This document shows positions 33,473-42,005 of a DNA stretch of 64,000 nucleotides, piece after piece. Below the pieces are notes generated by a model. The model was not told the origin of the DNA, searched no databases, and saw only the letters and a program-made list of their open reading frames with translations. The number at the start of each line of letters is the position of its first letter. Within the stretch, counting starts at the first letter, position 1. This stretch comes from Cribrihabitans_A pelagius (GTDB taxonomy: Bacteria > Pseudomonadota > Alphaproteobacteria > Rhodobacterales > Rhodobacteraceae): assembly GCF_048820915.1 (NCBI RefSeq), contig NZ_JBMERR010000001.1, positions 186,001-250,000 of the forward strand. The letters run 5' to 3'. The translations under genes were made by a program, and so were the position numbers.

Positions 33473-33961
33473 TCAGCCCATCGCGTCCAGCAGCGCCTCG
33501 CCGCCGGAGATGTCGCACTGGCCGGGGTTCTCCTCCTGGTTCAAGACCTTCACCTCGCCGTCCTCGACCAGCATGGCATAGCGCAGCGAACGGCCGATCA
33601 GCCCGGCGGGCGGCGCATCGAACCGCATGCCGATCGATTCCGTAAAGCTGCATCCGGCATCCGCCAGCATGGTGATCCCGGCGTCCTTGGCGCCGGTCGC
33701 ATCGCCCCAGGCCGCCATCACGAAGGGGTCGTTGCCGGCGATGCAGATGATCTCGTCCACGCCCTTGGCGGCCAGCTGGTCCTTGGTGCGGATGAAGCTC
33801 GGCACATGCGCCGAGTGGCAGGTGGGCGTAAAGGCCCCCGGCACCGCGAAGATCGCCACCTTGCGGCCCTTGGTCTTCTCCGCCAGCTTCACCTCTTCGG
33901 GGCCGTTTTCGCCCATCTGCGTCAGGGTTGCCTCCGGCAGCCGGTCTCCGACAGAAATCAT
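33473..33961 (-). CDS. Peroxiredoxin, Prx5/AhpE-like (glutaredoxin/GSH type)
   Basis: This 162-residue peroxiredoxin has peroxidatic Cys48 in PGAFTPTCH, with the following SFIRTKDQLAAKGVDEI typical of the Prx5 group. A second Cys is in DAGCSFTE and a third near the C-terminus (GQCDISGG). It reduces hydrogen peroxide and organic peroxides in the cytoplasm. The ATG at 33961 is preceded by GAGGACCCTGCC; the frame upstream is open but without similarity. Confidence 0.93.
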   Translation of the reverse strand: MISVGDRLPEATLTQMGENGPEEVKLAEKTKGRKVAIFAVPGAFTPTCHSAHVPSFIRTKDQLAAKGVDEIICIAGNDPFVMAAWGDATGAKDAGITMLADAGCSFTESIGMRFDAPPAGLIGRSLRYAMLVEDGEVKVLNQEENPGQCDISGGEALLDAMG

Positions 33962-34058
33962 GGCAGGGTCCTCTCTCTCGTGATTGCGTTTTGGGGTGCC
34001 CGGTATATAGGGTCCGGGGAAAGCGTGACGGGATCTACTGCGGGAGGCAAGAGGCGAG

Positions 34059-35270
34059 ATGAGTGATATCGTCGTGATCGGGGCGGGGCAGGCCGGTGCC
34101 TCGCTGGTGGCAAAGCTGCGCAAGGAGAGGTTTGAAGGCAAGATCACCCTGATCGGCGCCGAAGAGGCGCTGCCCTACCAGCGCCCGCCGCTCTCCAAGG
34201 CGTATCTCCTGGGCGAGATGGAGGCCGAACGGCTGTTCCTGCGCCCCGAAAGCTTCTATGCCGAAAACCGCATCACCCTGAAACTGGGCTGCACGGTCAC
34301 CGCGATCGATGCGCAGGCCAGGACCGTCACCTGCGGCGGGGAGGTGATCCCCTACGATCAGCTGGCGCTCACCACCGGGTCCGAGCCGCGCCGCCTGCCG
34401 GAGGCAATCGGCGGCGGGCTGGAAAACGTCTTTGTCGTGCGGGGGCTTGCGGACGTGGACGCGATGGCGCCGCATGTGACGGACGGCAAGCGCGCGCTGA
34501 TCGTCGGCGGCGGCTACATCGGGCTGGAGGCCGCCGCGGTCTGCGCCAAACGCGGGCTCAACGTCACGCTGGTGGAGATGGCGGACCGCATCCTGCAACG
34601 GGTGGCGGCGCCGGAGACCTCGGACTATTTCCGCAAGCTGCACCAGTCGCATGGCGTCGGCATCCGTGAGGGCACCGGGCTCGAACGGCTCGAGGGCGAG
34701 GACGGCAAGGTGGCGCGCGCGGTGCTCTCCTCCGGTGACGTTCTGGACGTGGATTTCGTCGTTGTGGGCGTGGGGATCACGCCGTCCACCGCGCTGGCGG
34801 AACTGGCCGGGCTTGAACTTGACAACGGCATCAGGACGGACGCGCAGGGCCGCACCTCGCAGCCCGCGATCTGGGCCGCAGGCGATTGCGCCTCCTTTCC
34901 CTTCCAGGGCCGCCGCATCCGGCTGGAAAGCGTGCCCAACGCCATCGATCAGGCCGAGGTCGTGGCGCAGAACATGCTGGGCGCGGGCAAGGACTACGTG
35001 GCGCAGCCCTGGTTCTGGTCCGACCAATATGACGTGAAGCTGCAGATCGCCGGGCTGAACAGCGGCTATGACGATGTGGTGACGCGCCAGGGCGAAGGGC
35101 AACAGGTCTCCTTCTGGTACTACAGGGGCGATCAGCTGGTGGCGGTCGACGCGATGAACGACCCGCGCGCCTATATGGTGGCGAAACGGCTGATCGATGC
35201 AGGGAAAACGGCGGACAAAGCCGTGGTGCGTGATCCGGCGGCGGACCTGAAGCCGCTCCTGAAAGCGTGA
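34059..35270 (+). CDS. FAD-dependent ferredoxin reductase (putidaredoxin-reductase type)
   Basis: This 403-residue protein has two dinucleotide folds: FAD motif IVVIGAGQAGASL (residues 4-16) and NAD motif ALIVGGGYIGLEAA (about 147-160), plus WAAGDCASFP (FAD contact). PLSKAYLLGE is typical of the putidaredoxin/rhodocoxin reductase group. It passes electrons from NADH to a [2Fe-2S] ferredoxin for a P450 or oxygenase; no partner is nearby. Its stop overlaps the rsmD GTG start. Confidence 0.87.
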   Translation: MSDIVVIGAGQAGASLVAKLRKERFEGKITLIGAEEALPYQRPPLSKAYLLGEMEAERLFLRPESFYAENRITLKLGCTVTAIDAQARTVTCGGEVIPYDQLALTTGSEPRRLPEAIGGGLENVFVVRGLADVDAMAPHVTDGKRALIVGGGYIGLEAAAVCAKRGLNVTLVEMADRILQRVAAPETSDYFRKLHQSHGVGIREGTGLERLEGEDGKVARAVLSSGDVLDVDFVVVGVGITPSTALAELAGLELDNGIRTDAQGRTSQPAIWAAGDCASFPFQGRRIRLESVPNAIDQAEVVAQNMLGAGKDYVAQPWFWSDQYDVKLQIAGLNSGYDDVVTRQGEGQQVSFWYYRGDQLVAVDAMNDPRAYMVAKRLIDAGKTADKAVVRDPAADLKPLLKA

Positions 35271-35827
35271 GGATCATCGCCGGCAGGTTCCGCGGCCGGG
35301 CGCTGGCCGCGGTGGGCAAGGGCGATGCGGGCGCACATCTGCGCCCCACCACCGACCGGGTGCGCGAAAGCCTGTTCAACGTGCTGATGCACACCGGGGC
35401 GATCCCTGGCGCCAAGGTGCTCGACCTCTTTGCAGGCACCGGCGCGCTGGGGCTGGAGGCGCTGTCGCGCGGCGCGGCGGAGGCGGTCTTTGCAGATGAC
35501 GGCCGCGTCTCCGCGGGGCTGATCCGCAAGAATATCGCGCTATGCCGCGCCGAAGACAGCACCATGCTGATCCGCAGGGACGTGCTGAAGCTCGGCCCCA
35601 ACCCGGGCGCGCCTTGCGGGCTTGTCTTCCTTGACCCGCCTTACGGCAAGGGCTTGGGGGAAAAGGCACTGGCGGCGGCGCTGGCCGGCGGCTGGATCGC
35701 CGGGGACGCGCTTGTAGTCTGGGAGGAAAGCGCGCCGATGCCCGCACCCGAAGGCTTCACCCTGCACGACGCCCGTAAATACGGCGATACCCACATTACG
35801 CTGATGTGGCGCGGCACAGGCGCTTGA
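35267..35827 (+). CDS. rsmD: 16S rRNA (guanine-966-N2) methyltransferase
   Basis: The 186-residue protein starts at a GTG in the GTGA overlap with the reductase stop. It opens RIIAGRFRGRAL and RPTTDRVRESLFN, has SAM motif DLFAGTGALGLEAL (about 46-59) and the catalytic FLDPPYGKG (about 122-130). It methylates G966 of 16S rRNA. Coupling to a ferredoxin reductase is positional only. Confidence 0.94.
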   Translation: MRIIAGRFRGRALAAVGKGDAGAHLRPTTDRVRESLFNVLMHTGAIPGAKVLDLFAGTGALGLEALSRGAAEAVFADDGRVSAGLIRKNIALCRAEDSTMLIRRDVLKLGPNPGAPCGLVFLDPPYGKGLGEKALAAALAGGWIAGDALVVWEESAPMPAPEGFTLHDARKYGDTHITLMWRGTGA

Positions 35828-35844
35828 GGCTCCAAGACCCTCAG

Positions 35845-35895
35845 TTACTTTCTGACCACAAATACCCCGGGGTCCGGGGCAGAGCCCCGGTCCGG
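35845..35895. repeat. Motif TTACTTTCTGACC-CAAATACCCC plus hairpin
   Basis: TTACTTTCTGACC and CAAATACCCCGGGG is followed by CCGGGGC-AGA-GCCCCGG. The same first part occurs at 60821 (followed by a different hairpin) and, slightly altered, at 11567. It lies between the convergent rsmD and map genes, so it may serve as a terminator. Confidence 0.6.
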
Positions 35896-35905
35896 ATCTT
35901 TCCAC

Positions 35906-36715
35906 TCACCCGTAGGTCGGATGGAATTTCCCGGCCGGCGACAGGGTGAAGATCTCCGCGCCGTCCGCGGTCACGCCCACCGAATGCTCGAACTGCGCCG
36001 ACAGCGACTTGTCGCGGGTCACCGCGGTCCATTCGTCAGCGAGGATCTTGGTCTCCGGGCGGCCCAGATTCACCATCGGCTCGATGGTGAAGAACATGCC
36101 CTCTTCCAGCACCGGACCGCTGCCTGCGCGGCCGTAGTGCAGCACGTTGGGCGGCGCGTGGAACACCCGGCCGAGCCCGTGGCCGCAGAAGTCGCGCACG
36201 ATGCTCATGCGCTGCGCTTCGGCGTAGGTCTGGATCGCGTGGCCGATGTCGCCGAAGGTGTTGCCGGGCTTCACCGCCTCGATCCCCTTCATCAGCGAAT
36301 CGTGGGTGACCTGGATCAGCCGTTCCGCCTTGCGGCTGAGCTTGCCCGCCACATACATGCGCGAGCTGTCCCCGTACCAGCCGTCGACCACCACGGTAAC
36401 GTCGATGTTGAGGATATCGCCGTCCTTCAGTTTCTTGTCGCCGGGGATGCCGTGGCAGACCACGTGATTCACCGAGATGCAGCTGGCGTGCTGGTAGCCC
36501 TTGTAGCCGATGGTCGCGGAGGTGGCGCCGGCCTCTTCCACCATTTCGGTGATCCGGCGGTCGATCTCGCCGGTGGTCTGGCCGGGGAACACTAGGGCGG
36601 CGATGTCATCCAGGATCCGCGCCGTCAGGGCGCCCGCCGCGTGCATGCCCGCGAAGTCCGCAGGCTCGTGAATACGGATGCCGTCCCTGGTCGTGCGGCC
36701 GTCTTTCGATCTCAT
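35906..36715 (-). CDS. map: Methionine aminopeptidase, type I
   Basis: The 269-residue enzyme shows metal ligands in DILNIDVTVVVDGWYGDSSRM (two Asp), CGHGLGRVFHAPP (His), FTIEPM (Glu) and SAQFEHSVGVT (Glu), and substrate-binding HxG motifs ISVNHVVCHGIPG. It removes the initiator methionine. The ATG at 36715 was preferred over one 43 codons upstream since it matches the usual short N-terminus and the longer form reads through the promoter region. Confidence 0.95.
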   Translation of the reverse strand: MRSKDGRTTRDGIRIHEPADFAGMHAAGALTARILDDIAALVFPGQTTGEIDRRITEMVEEAGATSATIGYKGYQHASCISVNHVVCHGIPGDKKLKDGDILNIDVTVVVDGWYGDSSRMYVAGKLSRKAERLIQVTHDSLMKGIEAVKPGNTFGDIGHAIQTYAEAQRMSIVRDFCGHGLGRVFHAPPNVLHYGRAGSGPVLEEGMFFTIEPMVNLGRPETKILADEWTAVTRDKSLSAQFEHSVGVTADGAEIFTLSPAGKFHPTYG

Positions 36716-36871
36716 ATGGATGGGCTCCAATCTCTGCCTGTCGCCCCTGTATGTAAGAGGTTTGGCGCAAAAGGGCCAGAGGCAGGCGGCGCTGGGCAAC
36801 CGGGAACTTTTGCACCGCGGCGGCATTTCCTCTAGAGAGGCCAAAACCGGAACAATGAGGACTGCGCCGCA

Positions 36872-37762
36872 ATGGAAAGCGTCAACGAGCTGATCGAGAC
36901 AGAAATCTACAACGGGAAGTCGCTTGCGGACCTGGTGACGCTGGAATTCCTGGCGCAGGTGCTAGGCAACGTGCTTCTGGCCATTGTGATCCTGTTGATC
37001 GGCTTTGCGGTGGCCAGCTGGATCAAGCGGCGGATTGTCAGCGTCGGAGAAGCCCACGTCCATCTGGACGACACGCTGTTCCACTTCCTCGGCAATCTGG
37101 CGCGCTACACCATCCTGGCTTTTGCGGCGCTGTTCGTGCTCAACACCTTCGGGGTCAAGACGACCTCCATCGTCGCGGCCATCGGTGCTGCGGGGCTGGC
37201 CATTGGCCTCGCCATGCAGGGCGCGCTGTCGAACCTGGCGGCAGGCGTGATGATCGTCATCTTCCGCCCTTTCAAGCTGGGCGATTTCATCGACGTGGAT
37301 GGCGTGATGGGCACGGTGAAGGAGATAACCCTCAACAACACCGTGCTGGCGGATCTGTCGAACGTGAAGACGATCATTCCCAACTCCGAGGTCTGGGGCA
37401 ACACCATCGTGAACTACTCCGCCTATCCGACCCGCCGCGCCGAGTGGACCTTTGGCGTCGGCTATGGCGCCGATCTCGACCTGGCCGAACGGGTGATCCG
37501 CGACACCATCATGGGCGACAGCCGCTCGCACAGCGAGCCCGCGCCCTTCATCCAGGTGAACGGCCTCAACAGCTCCTCGGTCGATTTCCTGGTCCGGGTC
37601 TGGGTCAATGCGGCGGATTACTTCCAGTACCAGGCCGACATGAAGCGCCGCGTGAAAGAGGCACTGGATGCGGCGGGGGTCGATATTCCCTTCCCGACCC
37701 GCACCCTGGTGCAGGCGCCCTCCGCGCCGGCGGGCGAGGGCCGCGCCGAAGCGGCGGAATAA
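36872..37762 (+). CDS. Small mechanosensitive channel (MscS family)
   Basis: The 296 residues hold three membrane helices (about 28-50, 70-92, 98-125). TM3 shows the Gly/Ala-rich pore pattern IGAAGLAIGLAMQGALSNLAAG, followed by the MscS beta domain (RPFKLGDFIDVDGVMGTVKEI, NSEVWGNTIVNYS) and the C-terminal alpha/beta domain. It opens under membrane tension to release solutes on hypo-osmotic shock. Inner membrane heptamer by family. It is divergent from map. Confidence 0.92.
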   Translation: MESVNELIETEIYNGKSLADLVTLEFLAQVLGNVLLAIVILLIGFAVASWIKRRIVSVGEAHVHLDDTLFHFLGNLARYTILAFAALFVLNTFGVKTTSIVAAIGAAGLAIGLAMQGALSNLAAGVMIVIFRPFKLGDFIDVDGVMGTVKEITLNNTVLADLSNVKTIIPNSEVWGNTIVNYSAYPTRRAEWTFGVGYGADLDLAERVIRDTIMGDSRSHSEPAPFIQVNGLNSSSVDFLVRVWVNAADYFQYQADMKRRVKEALDAAGVDIPFPTRTLVQAPSAPAGEGRAEAAE

Positions 37763-37851
37763 CCGGAACAGTGACAGGGCAGACGGCGCGGAGTTCCGCG
37801 CCGTTTTCCTTTTGCGGAGGGCTTGCAGCCGCCGCCCGGTATTGCCGGCGC

Positions 37852-37905
37852 CCCGCGCGGAACAAGGCCGTGAGGCCGCCGCGCATCGCCGGCGCGCGCC
37901 GACAA
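37852..37905 (+). repeat. Partial copy of the long repeat element (family 1, copy F)
   Basis: GCGCGGAACAAGGCCGTGAG followed by CCGCCGCGCATCGCCGGCGC matches the head and left terminal repeat; the internal part is absent. Plus orientation, downstream of the channel gene, between convergent genes. Confidence 0.65.
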
Positions 37906-37937
37906 GGCCCGGCTCCGCTCTTTGGAGGCAGTGTCTC

Positions 37938-38636
37938 CTACGCCGGCAGGGTGCCTGCGATCTCCACGCCGCCGGGCGTGATCCGGGTGGTGAGCACCAG
38001 CCGCTCCACCCCAGCGGCTGCGGCGGCCTCAAACCCCGCGGCATAGGCCGGGTCGATATCGGCGGCGAGCGCGAAGCGGGTGCAATCGGTCCGCTGCACC
38101 AGATAGAGCATCATCGCGCGGTGGCCCGCCTTTGCCATCGCCGCAAGCTCGCCCAGGTGCTTGGTGCCGCGGGCGGTGACGCTGTCGGGAAATTCGGCAA
38201 GACCCGGCTGCCTTGACAGGGTCACGCTTTTCACCTCGACATAGCAATCGGGCAGGCCCGGCTGGCTCAGCAGGAAGTCGATGCGGCTGTTTGCGCCGTA
38301 TTTCACCTCTGCCCGCACGGCCTCGTAGCCTGCAAGCTCCGGGATCTCCCCCGCGAGCAGCGCGCTGCGCAAGGCACGGTTCGGCACCGAGGTGTCGACG
38401 CCGGTGAAATGGCCGTCCGGCTGCTCGACCAGCCGCCAGCCGTACTTCAGCTTCTTCTTCGGATCGTCATTGGGCTCCAGCCAGATCCGCATGCCCGGCT
38501 CCGCCAGCCCCATCATCGAACCGGGATTGGCGCAATGGGCGGTGACCTCGCGCCCGTCCTCAAGACGGCAATCGGCGAGGAAGCGTTTGTAGCGGCGGAT
38601 CAGCACCGCCGGGATCAGAGGGGTTTCAAAGCGCAT
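37938..38636 (-). CDS. sfsA: SfsA family protein (sugar fermentation stimulation homologue)
   Basis: The 232-residue protein has the typical RFLADCRLEDGREVTAHCANPGSM start (about residues 18-41) and RIDFLLSQPG...YVEVKSVTL, a nuclease-like motif with D/E-x-K residues. SfsA proteins are DNA-binding and structurally nuclease-like; their true role remains uncertain. It is divergent from the MoCF-domain gene with 48 bases between. Confidence 0.92.
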   Translation of the reverse strand: MRFETPLIPAVLIRRYKRFLADCRLEDGREVTAHCANPGSMMGLAEPGMRIWLEPNDDPKKKLKYGWRLVEQPDGHFTGVDTSVPNRALRSALLAGEIPELAGYEAVRAEVKYGANSRIDFLLSQPGLPDCYVEVKSVTLSRQPGLAEFPDSVTARGTKHLGELAAMAKAGHRAMMLYLVQRTDCTRFALAADIDPAYAAGFEAAAAAGVERLVLTTRITPGGVEIAGTLPA

Positions 38637-38684
38637 GGATCTGGGCCTATACCTGCCTAAAGGCGCGTGCAAGGGAGCAAGATC

Positions 38685-39407
38685 ATGGCCAATCCAACCG
38701 CGGCGATGCTGGTGATCGGGGACGAGATCCTGTCGGGGCGCACCCGGGATGCCAACATGCATTACCTCGCGGGCGAGCTCACCAAGCACGGCATCACCCT
38801 GAGGGAAGTGCGCATCGTCAGCGACGACGAGGCCGCCATCGTGGAGGCGGTGCAGGCGCTTGCGGCGGGCCATGACCATGTGTTCACCAGCGGCGGCATC
38901 GGCCCGACGCATGACGATATCACTGCCGATTGCATCGCCAAGGCTTTCGATGCGGCGCTCGATGTGCGCGGCGATGCGCGCGCCATCCTGCAGGCGCATT
39001 ACGACACGCAAGGCCTGGAGCTGAACGAGGCCCGCCTGCGGATGGCCCGCATTCCCGAAGGTGCTGTGCTGATCGAAAACCCGGTCTCCGCCGCGCCGGG
39101 CTTCACGCTCGGGAACGTGCATGTGATGGCCGGCGTGCCGCTGATCTTCCAGGCGATGGTGGCAAGCGTGCTGCCGACGCTTACCGGCGGCGCGCCGGTC
39201 CTGTCGCAGAGCCTGCGGGTGATGCGCGGCGAGGGCGAGATTGCCGCCCCCTTGCGGGCGCTGGCGGAGACCTACAGCGATCTGTCCGTAGGCTGTTACC
39301 CGTTCCAGAAGAACGGCGTATTCGGGGCCAATGTGGTGATCCGCGGCACCGATGGCGCACGGGTCGATGCGGCGATGACCGAGCTTGCCCGGGACCTCGG
39401 CCAGTGA
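38685..39407 (+). CDS. MoCF-domain protein (CinA N-terminal type, competence/damage-inducible family)
   Basis: This 240-residue protein corresponds to only the MoaB/MogA-like domain of CinA: AAMLVIGDEILSGRTRDANMHYL, VFTSGGIGPTHDDIT and MAGVPLIF. It lacks the C-terminal deamidase domain, so it is the short form common in alphaproteobacteria. AAGGGAG precedes the ATG at 38685. The nucleotide or molybdopterin substrate is unknown. Its stop overlaps the GTG start of the acetyltransferase gene. Confidence 0.88.
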   Translation: MANPTAAMLVIGDEILSGRTRDANMHYLAGELTKHGITLREVRIVSDDEAAIVEAVQALAAGHDHVFTSGGIGPTHDDITADCIAKAFDAALDVRGDARAILQAHYDTQGLELNEARLRMARIPEGAVLIENPVSAAPGFTLGNVHVMAGVPLIFQAMVASVLPTLTGGAPVLSQSLRVMRGEGEIAAPLRALAETYSDLSVGCYPFQKNGVFGANVVIRGTDGARVDAAMTELARDLGQ

Positions 39408-40141
39408 CTGGCGCCACCCGCTACTATGCCGTTGCCGAGGCGACCTGGCCCGCGGCGTCCACCCGGCGGCTCGGACCTGTCACCCTGCGCGAGGGGCAGG
39501 GCGGCGGCAGCCGGGTGTCGGCGGCGACGGTGGAGGGCGGCAGCGCCAGCGAGGCGGAGATCGCCGCGGCCGAGGACGCGATGCGCGCCATGGGGCAGGA
39601 CTGCCTGTTCATGATCCGTGAGGGCGAGGCGGCGCTCGATGCGCAGCTGGCAGCGCGCGGCTACGAGGTGAAGGATCCGGTGGCGCTCTGGACCTGCCCG
39701 GTGGCACAGCTCACCGATGTGCCGGTGCCCCGCGTCACTGCCTTCTGCGTCTGGGAGCCTCTGGCGATCCAGCACGAGATCTGGGCCGCGGGCGGCATTG
39801 GCCCTGCGCGTTTCGCCGTGATGCAGCGCGCGCCGCAGCCGAAGACCGCGCTTCTGGGCCGCCTCAATGATAAACCGGCCGGGGCGGGATTTGTGGCCAT
39901 TCACGACGGCATCGCCATGGTGCACGCGCTGGAAGTGGTGCCGCAGCACCGCCGCTCCGGCATGGGCAAATGGCTGATCCGGCAGGCGGCGTTCTGGGCC
40001 GAGCAGCAGGGGGCAAACGAGCTCGCCTTGCTCAGCACCCGCGCCAATAGTGCTGCCAACCGGCTTTATACCGCGCTGGGCCTGCGGGAAGCGGGCCAGT
40101 ACCACTACCGCATTCTCAAGGGAGGCACGCAGCCCGAATGA
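39404..40141 (+). CDS. GNAT N-acetyltransferase (245 aa)
   Basis: It starts at a GTG in the GTGA overlap with the MoCF gene. The C-terminal half holds the GNAT core: MVHALEVVPQHRRSGMGKWLIRQA (acetyl-CoA loop Q/RxxGxG/A) and RANSAANRLYTALGL. The N-terminal half is a divergent half-domain, with two Cys residues. Acceptor unknown. The stop overlaps the next start (ATGA), so four genes here form one tight cluster. Confidence 0.87.
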   Translation: MTGATRYYAVAEATWPAASTRRLGPVTLREGQGGGSRVSAATVEGGSASEAEIAAAEDAMRAMGQDCLFMIREGEAALDAQLAARGYEVKDPVALWTCPVAQLTDVPVPRVTAFCVWEPLAIQHEIWAAGGIGPARFAVMQRAPQPKTALLGRLNDKPAGAGFVAIHDGIAMVHALEVVPQHRRSGMGKWLIRQAAFWAEQQGANELALLSTRANSAANRLYTALGLREAGQYHYRILKGGTQPE

Positions 40142-40710
40142 CCGACGACACCCTGCCCACCGCGCTGAACCTGCCGATGGCGGACCCGCTGCCCGAGGCG
40201 ACGCAGAAATACTTCGCCGTCTGCGAGGAGAAACTGGGGCTGGTGCCCAACGTGCTGAAGGCCTATGCCTTCGATCCCGAGAAGCTCGACGCTTTCACCG
40301 CGATGTACAACGGGCTGATGCTGGCCGACAGCGGGCTGAGCAAGCTGGAACGGGAGATGATCGCGGTCGTGGTCTCCTCGATCAACCGCTGCTACTACTG
40401 CCTGGTGGCGCATGGCGCAGCGGTGCGGCAGCTGTCGGGCAACCCCGAGCTGGCCGAGATGCTGGTGATGAACTACCGCGTGGCGCCCCTGGACGCGCGG
40501 CAGCGCGCGATGCTGGACTTTGCCGCGAAGCTCACCCGCGCCAGCGCCGAGGTGGTGGACGCCGACCGGCAGAGCTTGCGCGAGGCCGGCTTCAGCGAGC
40601 GCGACATCTGGGACATCGCCAATGTGGCGGGGTTCTTCAACATGACCAACCGGGTGGCCAGCGCAACCGCGATGGCGCCGAACCCCGAATACCACGCCCA
40701 GTGCCGCTGA
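40138..40710 (+). CDS. AhpD-like peroxidase-related (carboxymuconolactone decarboxylase fold) protein
   Basis: The 190-residue protein carries the redox motif CYYCLVAHG (about residues 85-93), with SSINRC ahead of it, typical of 'peroxidase-related' members of the AhpD superfamily. The start lies in the ATGA overlap with the GNAT gene. It probably reduces peroxides or a thiol partner in the cytoplasm; no direct evidence for a substrate. It overlaps the OmpA-like gene by ten bases. Confidence 0.85.
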   Translation: MTDDTLPTALNLPMADPLPEATQKYFAVCEEKLGLVPNVLKAYAFDPEKLDAFTAMYNGLMLADSGLSKLEREMIAVVVSSINRCYYCLVAHGAAVRQLSGNPELAEMLVMNYRVAPLDARQRAMLDFAAKLTRASAEVVDADRQSLREAGFSERDIWDIANVAGFFNMTNRVASATAMAPNPEYHAQCR

Positions 40711-41633
40711 AACTCCGGGGCGCCGCCTTGCTGATGGCGGCCGCGCTCGCCGCGCCTGCCGCGGCGGCGGAACTGGCGCTGCCCGCAAACGCGGTGCCTC
40801 TGGCAGAACGGGAAACCCCGCTCGGCGTCTACCGCTTGCCGGTGGGTCCGGAAGCCGAAGGCGCGGTGCCGGAGCGCCGTTTCGAGGGCCGTATCCTGCG
40901 CCGCACCTGGCGGCTGGAAAGCAGCGCAACCGTGCTGCAGGTGCTCGCGCCCCTGCGGGCGCAGCTGGAGGCCGCGGGATATGAGCTGCTGCTGGACTGC
41001 GCCGCGCCGGAATGCGGCGGCTTCGGTTTCCGCTTTGCCACCGAAGTGGTGCCCGCACCGGACATGATGGTGGACATTTTCGACTATCATGCCCTGTCTG
41101 CAGCGAAGGGCGAGGCGGCGGTCTCGCTTCTCGCCTCGCGCTCGGGCGGGTCGGTCTATCTGCAGGTGATCGAGGCCGCCCCGGCCGGTGCAGATACCGC
41201 GCTGCCGGCGGTGCAGGCGCCTCGGGATGTTGCTCCGGCCGCCGCACCCGATGGCGGTGCCGGGCTGGAGGCACGGCTCATGGACGAGGGCCGCGCGGTG
41301 CTGCGTGACTTGCGCTTTGCCAGCGGCACAATGCAGCTCAGTGAAGGCGCCTATGAAAGCCTCGCGGCACTGGCCCGGGTGCTGGAGGAAAATCCCGGCA
41401 CCCGTATCCTGCTGGTGGGCCACACCGACACGGTGGGCGCGCTGGAGGCGAACCGCGAACTCTCGCGCGAGCGGGCGGCGGCGGTGCGGAGCAGGCTCGT
41501 TGAGGCCCACGGCGCCGACGCGGCCCGCATCGAGATTGCAGGCGCGGGCTACATGGCGCCGGTGGCCTCCAACCTCACGCCCGAAGGCCGCCGATTGAAC
41601 CGCCGGGTCGAGGCGGTGCTGATCGCCGGGTAG
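40701..41633 (+). CDS. OmpA-family periplasmic/outer-membrane protein (310 aa)
   Basis: The start is a GTG at 40701, overlapping the previous gene by ten bases, which gives a signal peptide (LKLRGAALLMAAALAAPAAAA). A middle domain of about 150 residues with a CAAPECGGF pair may bind the envelope. The C-terminal OmpA peptidoglycan-binding domain has LLVGHTDTVGALEANRELSRERAAAV, the standard TD...N..LS..R signature. It ties the outer membrane to peptidoglycan. Confidence 0.85.
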   Translation: MPLKLRGAALLMAAALAAPAAAAELALPANAVPLAERETPLGVYRLPVGPEAEGAVPERRFEGRILRRTWRLESSATVLQVLAPLRAQLEAAGYELLLDCAAPECGGFGFRFATEVVPAPDMMVDIFDYHALSAAKGEAAVSLLASRSGGSVYLQVIEAAPAGADTALPAVQAPRDVAPAAAPDGGAGLEARLMDEGRAVLRDLRFASGTMQLSEGAYESLAALARVLEENPGTRILLVGHTDTVGALEANRELSRERAAAVRSRLVEAHGADAARIEIAGAGYMAPVASNLTPEGRRLNRRVEAVLIAG

Positions 41634-41689
41634 GCGCCTTTCCAGAATCGGCGAAGGCGGGTCGGCCTGCGTCGCGGGCGGCGGCCAGC

Positions 41690-41840
41690 GGAGCCCTCCC
41701 GCGCCCGCAGCAGCCCTGGCTGCGCCAGACCCGCTTGGCGGCCTTGGGCCAGGCCCGGCGCTGCGCGCCGGGCCTGGCCCAACGGGCACTGGTGCAGGTT
41801 CCCTGCGCCGGGGCCGGGCGGGAGGGTTCCCGCCTGGTCC
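41690..41840. repeat. GC-rich hairpin repeat, family 2 (copy 3)
   Basis: Contains GAGCCCTCCCGCGCCC, CGCAGCAGCCCTGGCTGCG, and the large hairpin TTGGGCCAGGCCCGGCGC-TGC-GCGCCGGGCCTGGCCCAA (about 41743-41783), ending in GGCCGGGCGGGAGGG. It follows the OmpA-like gene. Between it and the LysR gene's terminator I see nothing else. Confidence 0.6.
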
Positions 41841-41914
41841 GGCAGGAGGGGCAATCTGCCATAGCCCGGGTCCGGCGAGCCGCGCTGGGATTTTCCAGCG
41901 CCATGCAGGCCCGC

Positions 41915-41944
41915 AAAAAAAGACCCCCGCGCTTGGGGCGGGGG
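41915..41944 (-). terminator. Intrinsic terminator of the LysR gene
   Basis: On the minus strand CCCCCGC-CCCAAGC-GCGGGGG is followed by TCTTTTTTTG. It lies 62 bases after the stop. Confidence 0.85.
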
Positions 41945-42005
41945 AAGGAGGGCTTTTGGCAAGCCTTGCGAGGAAAAACGGAGCCGGGCGCGGCCCGGCC
42001 GAGGG

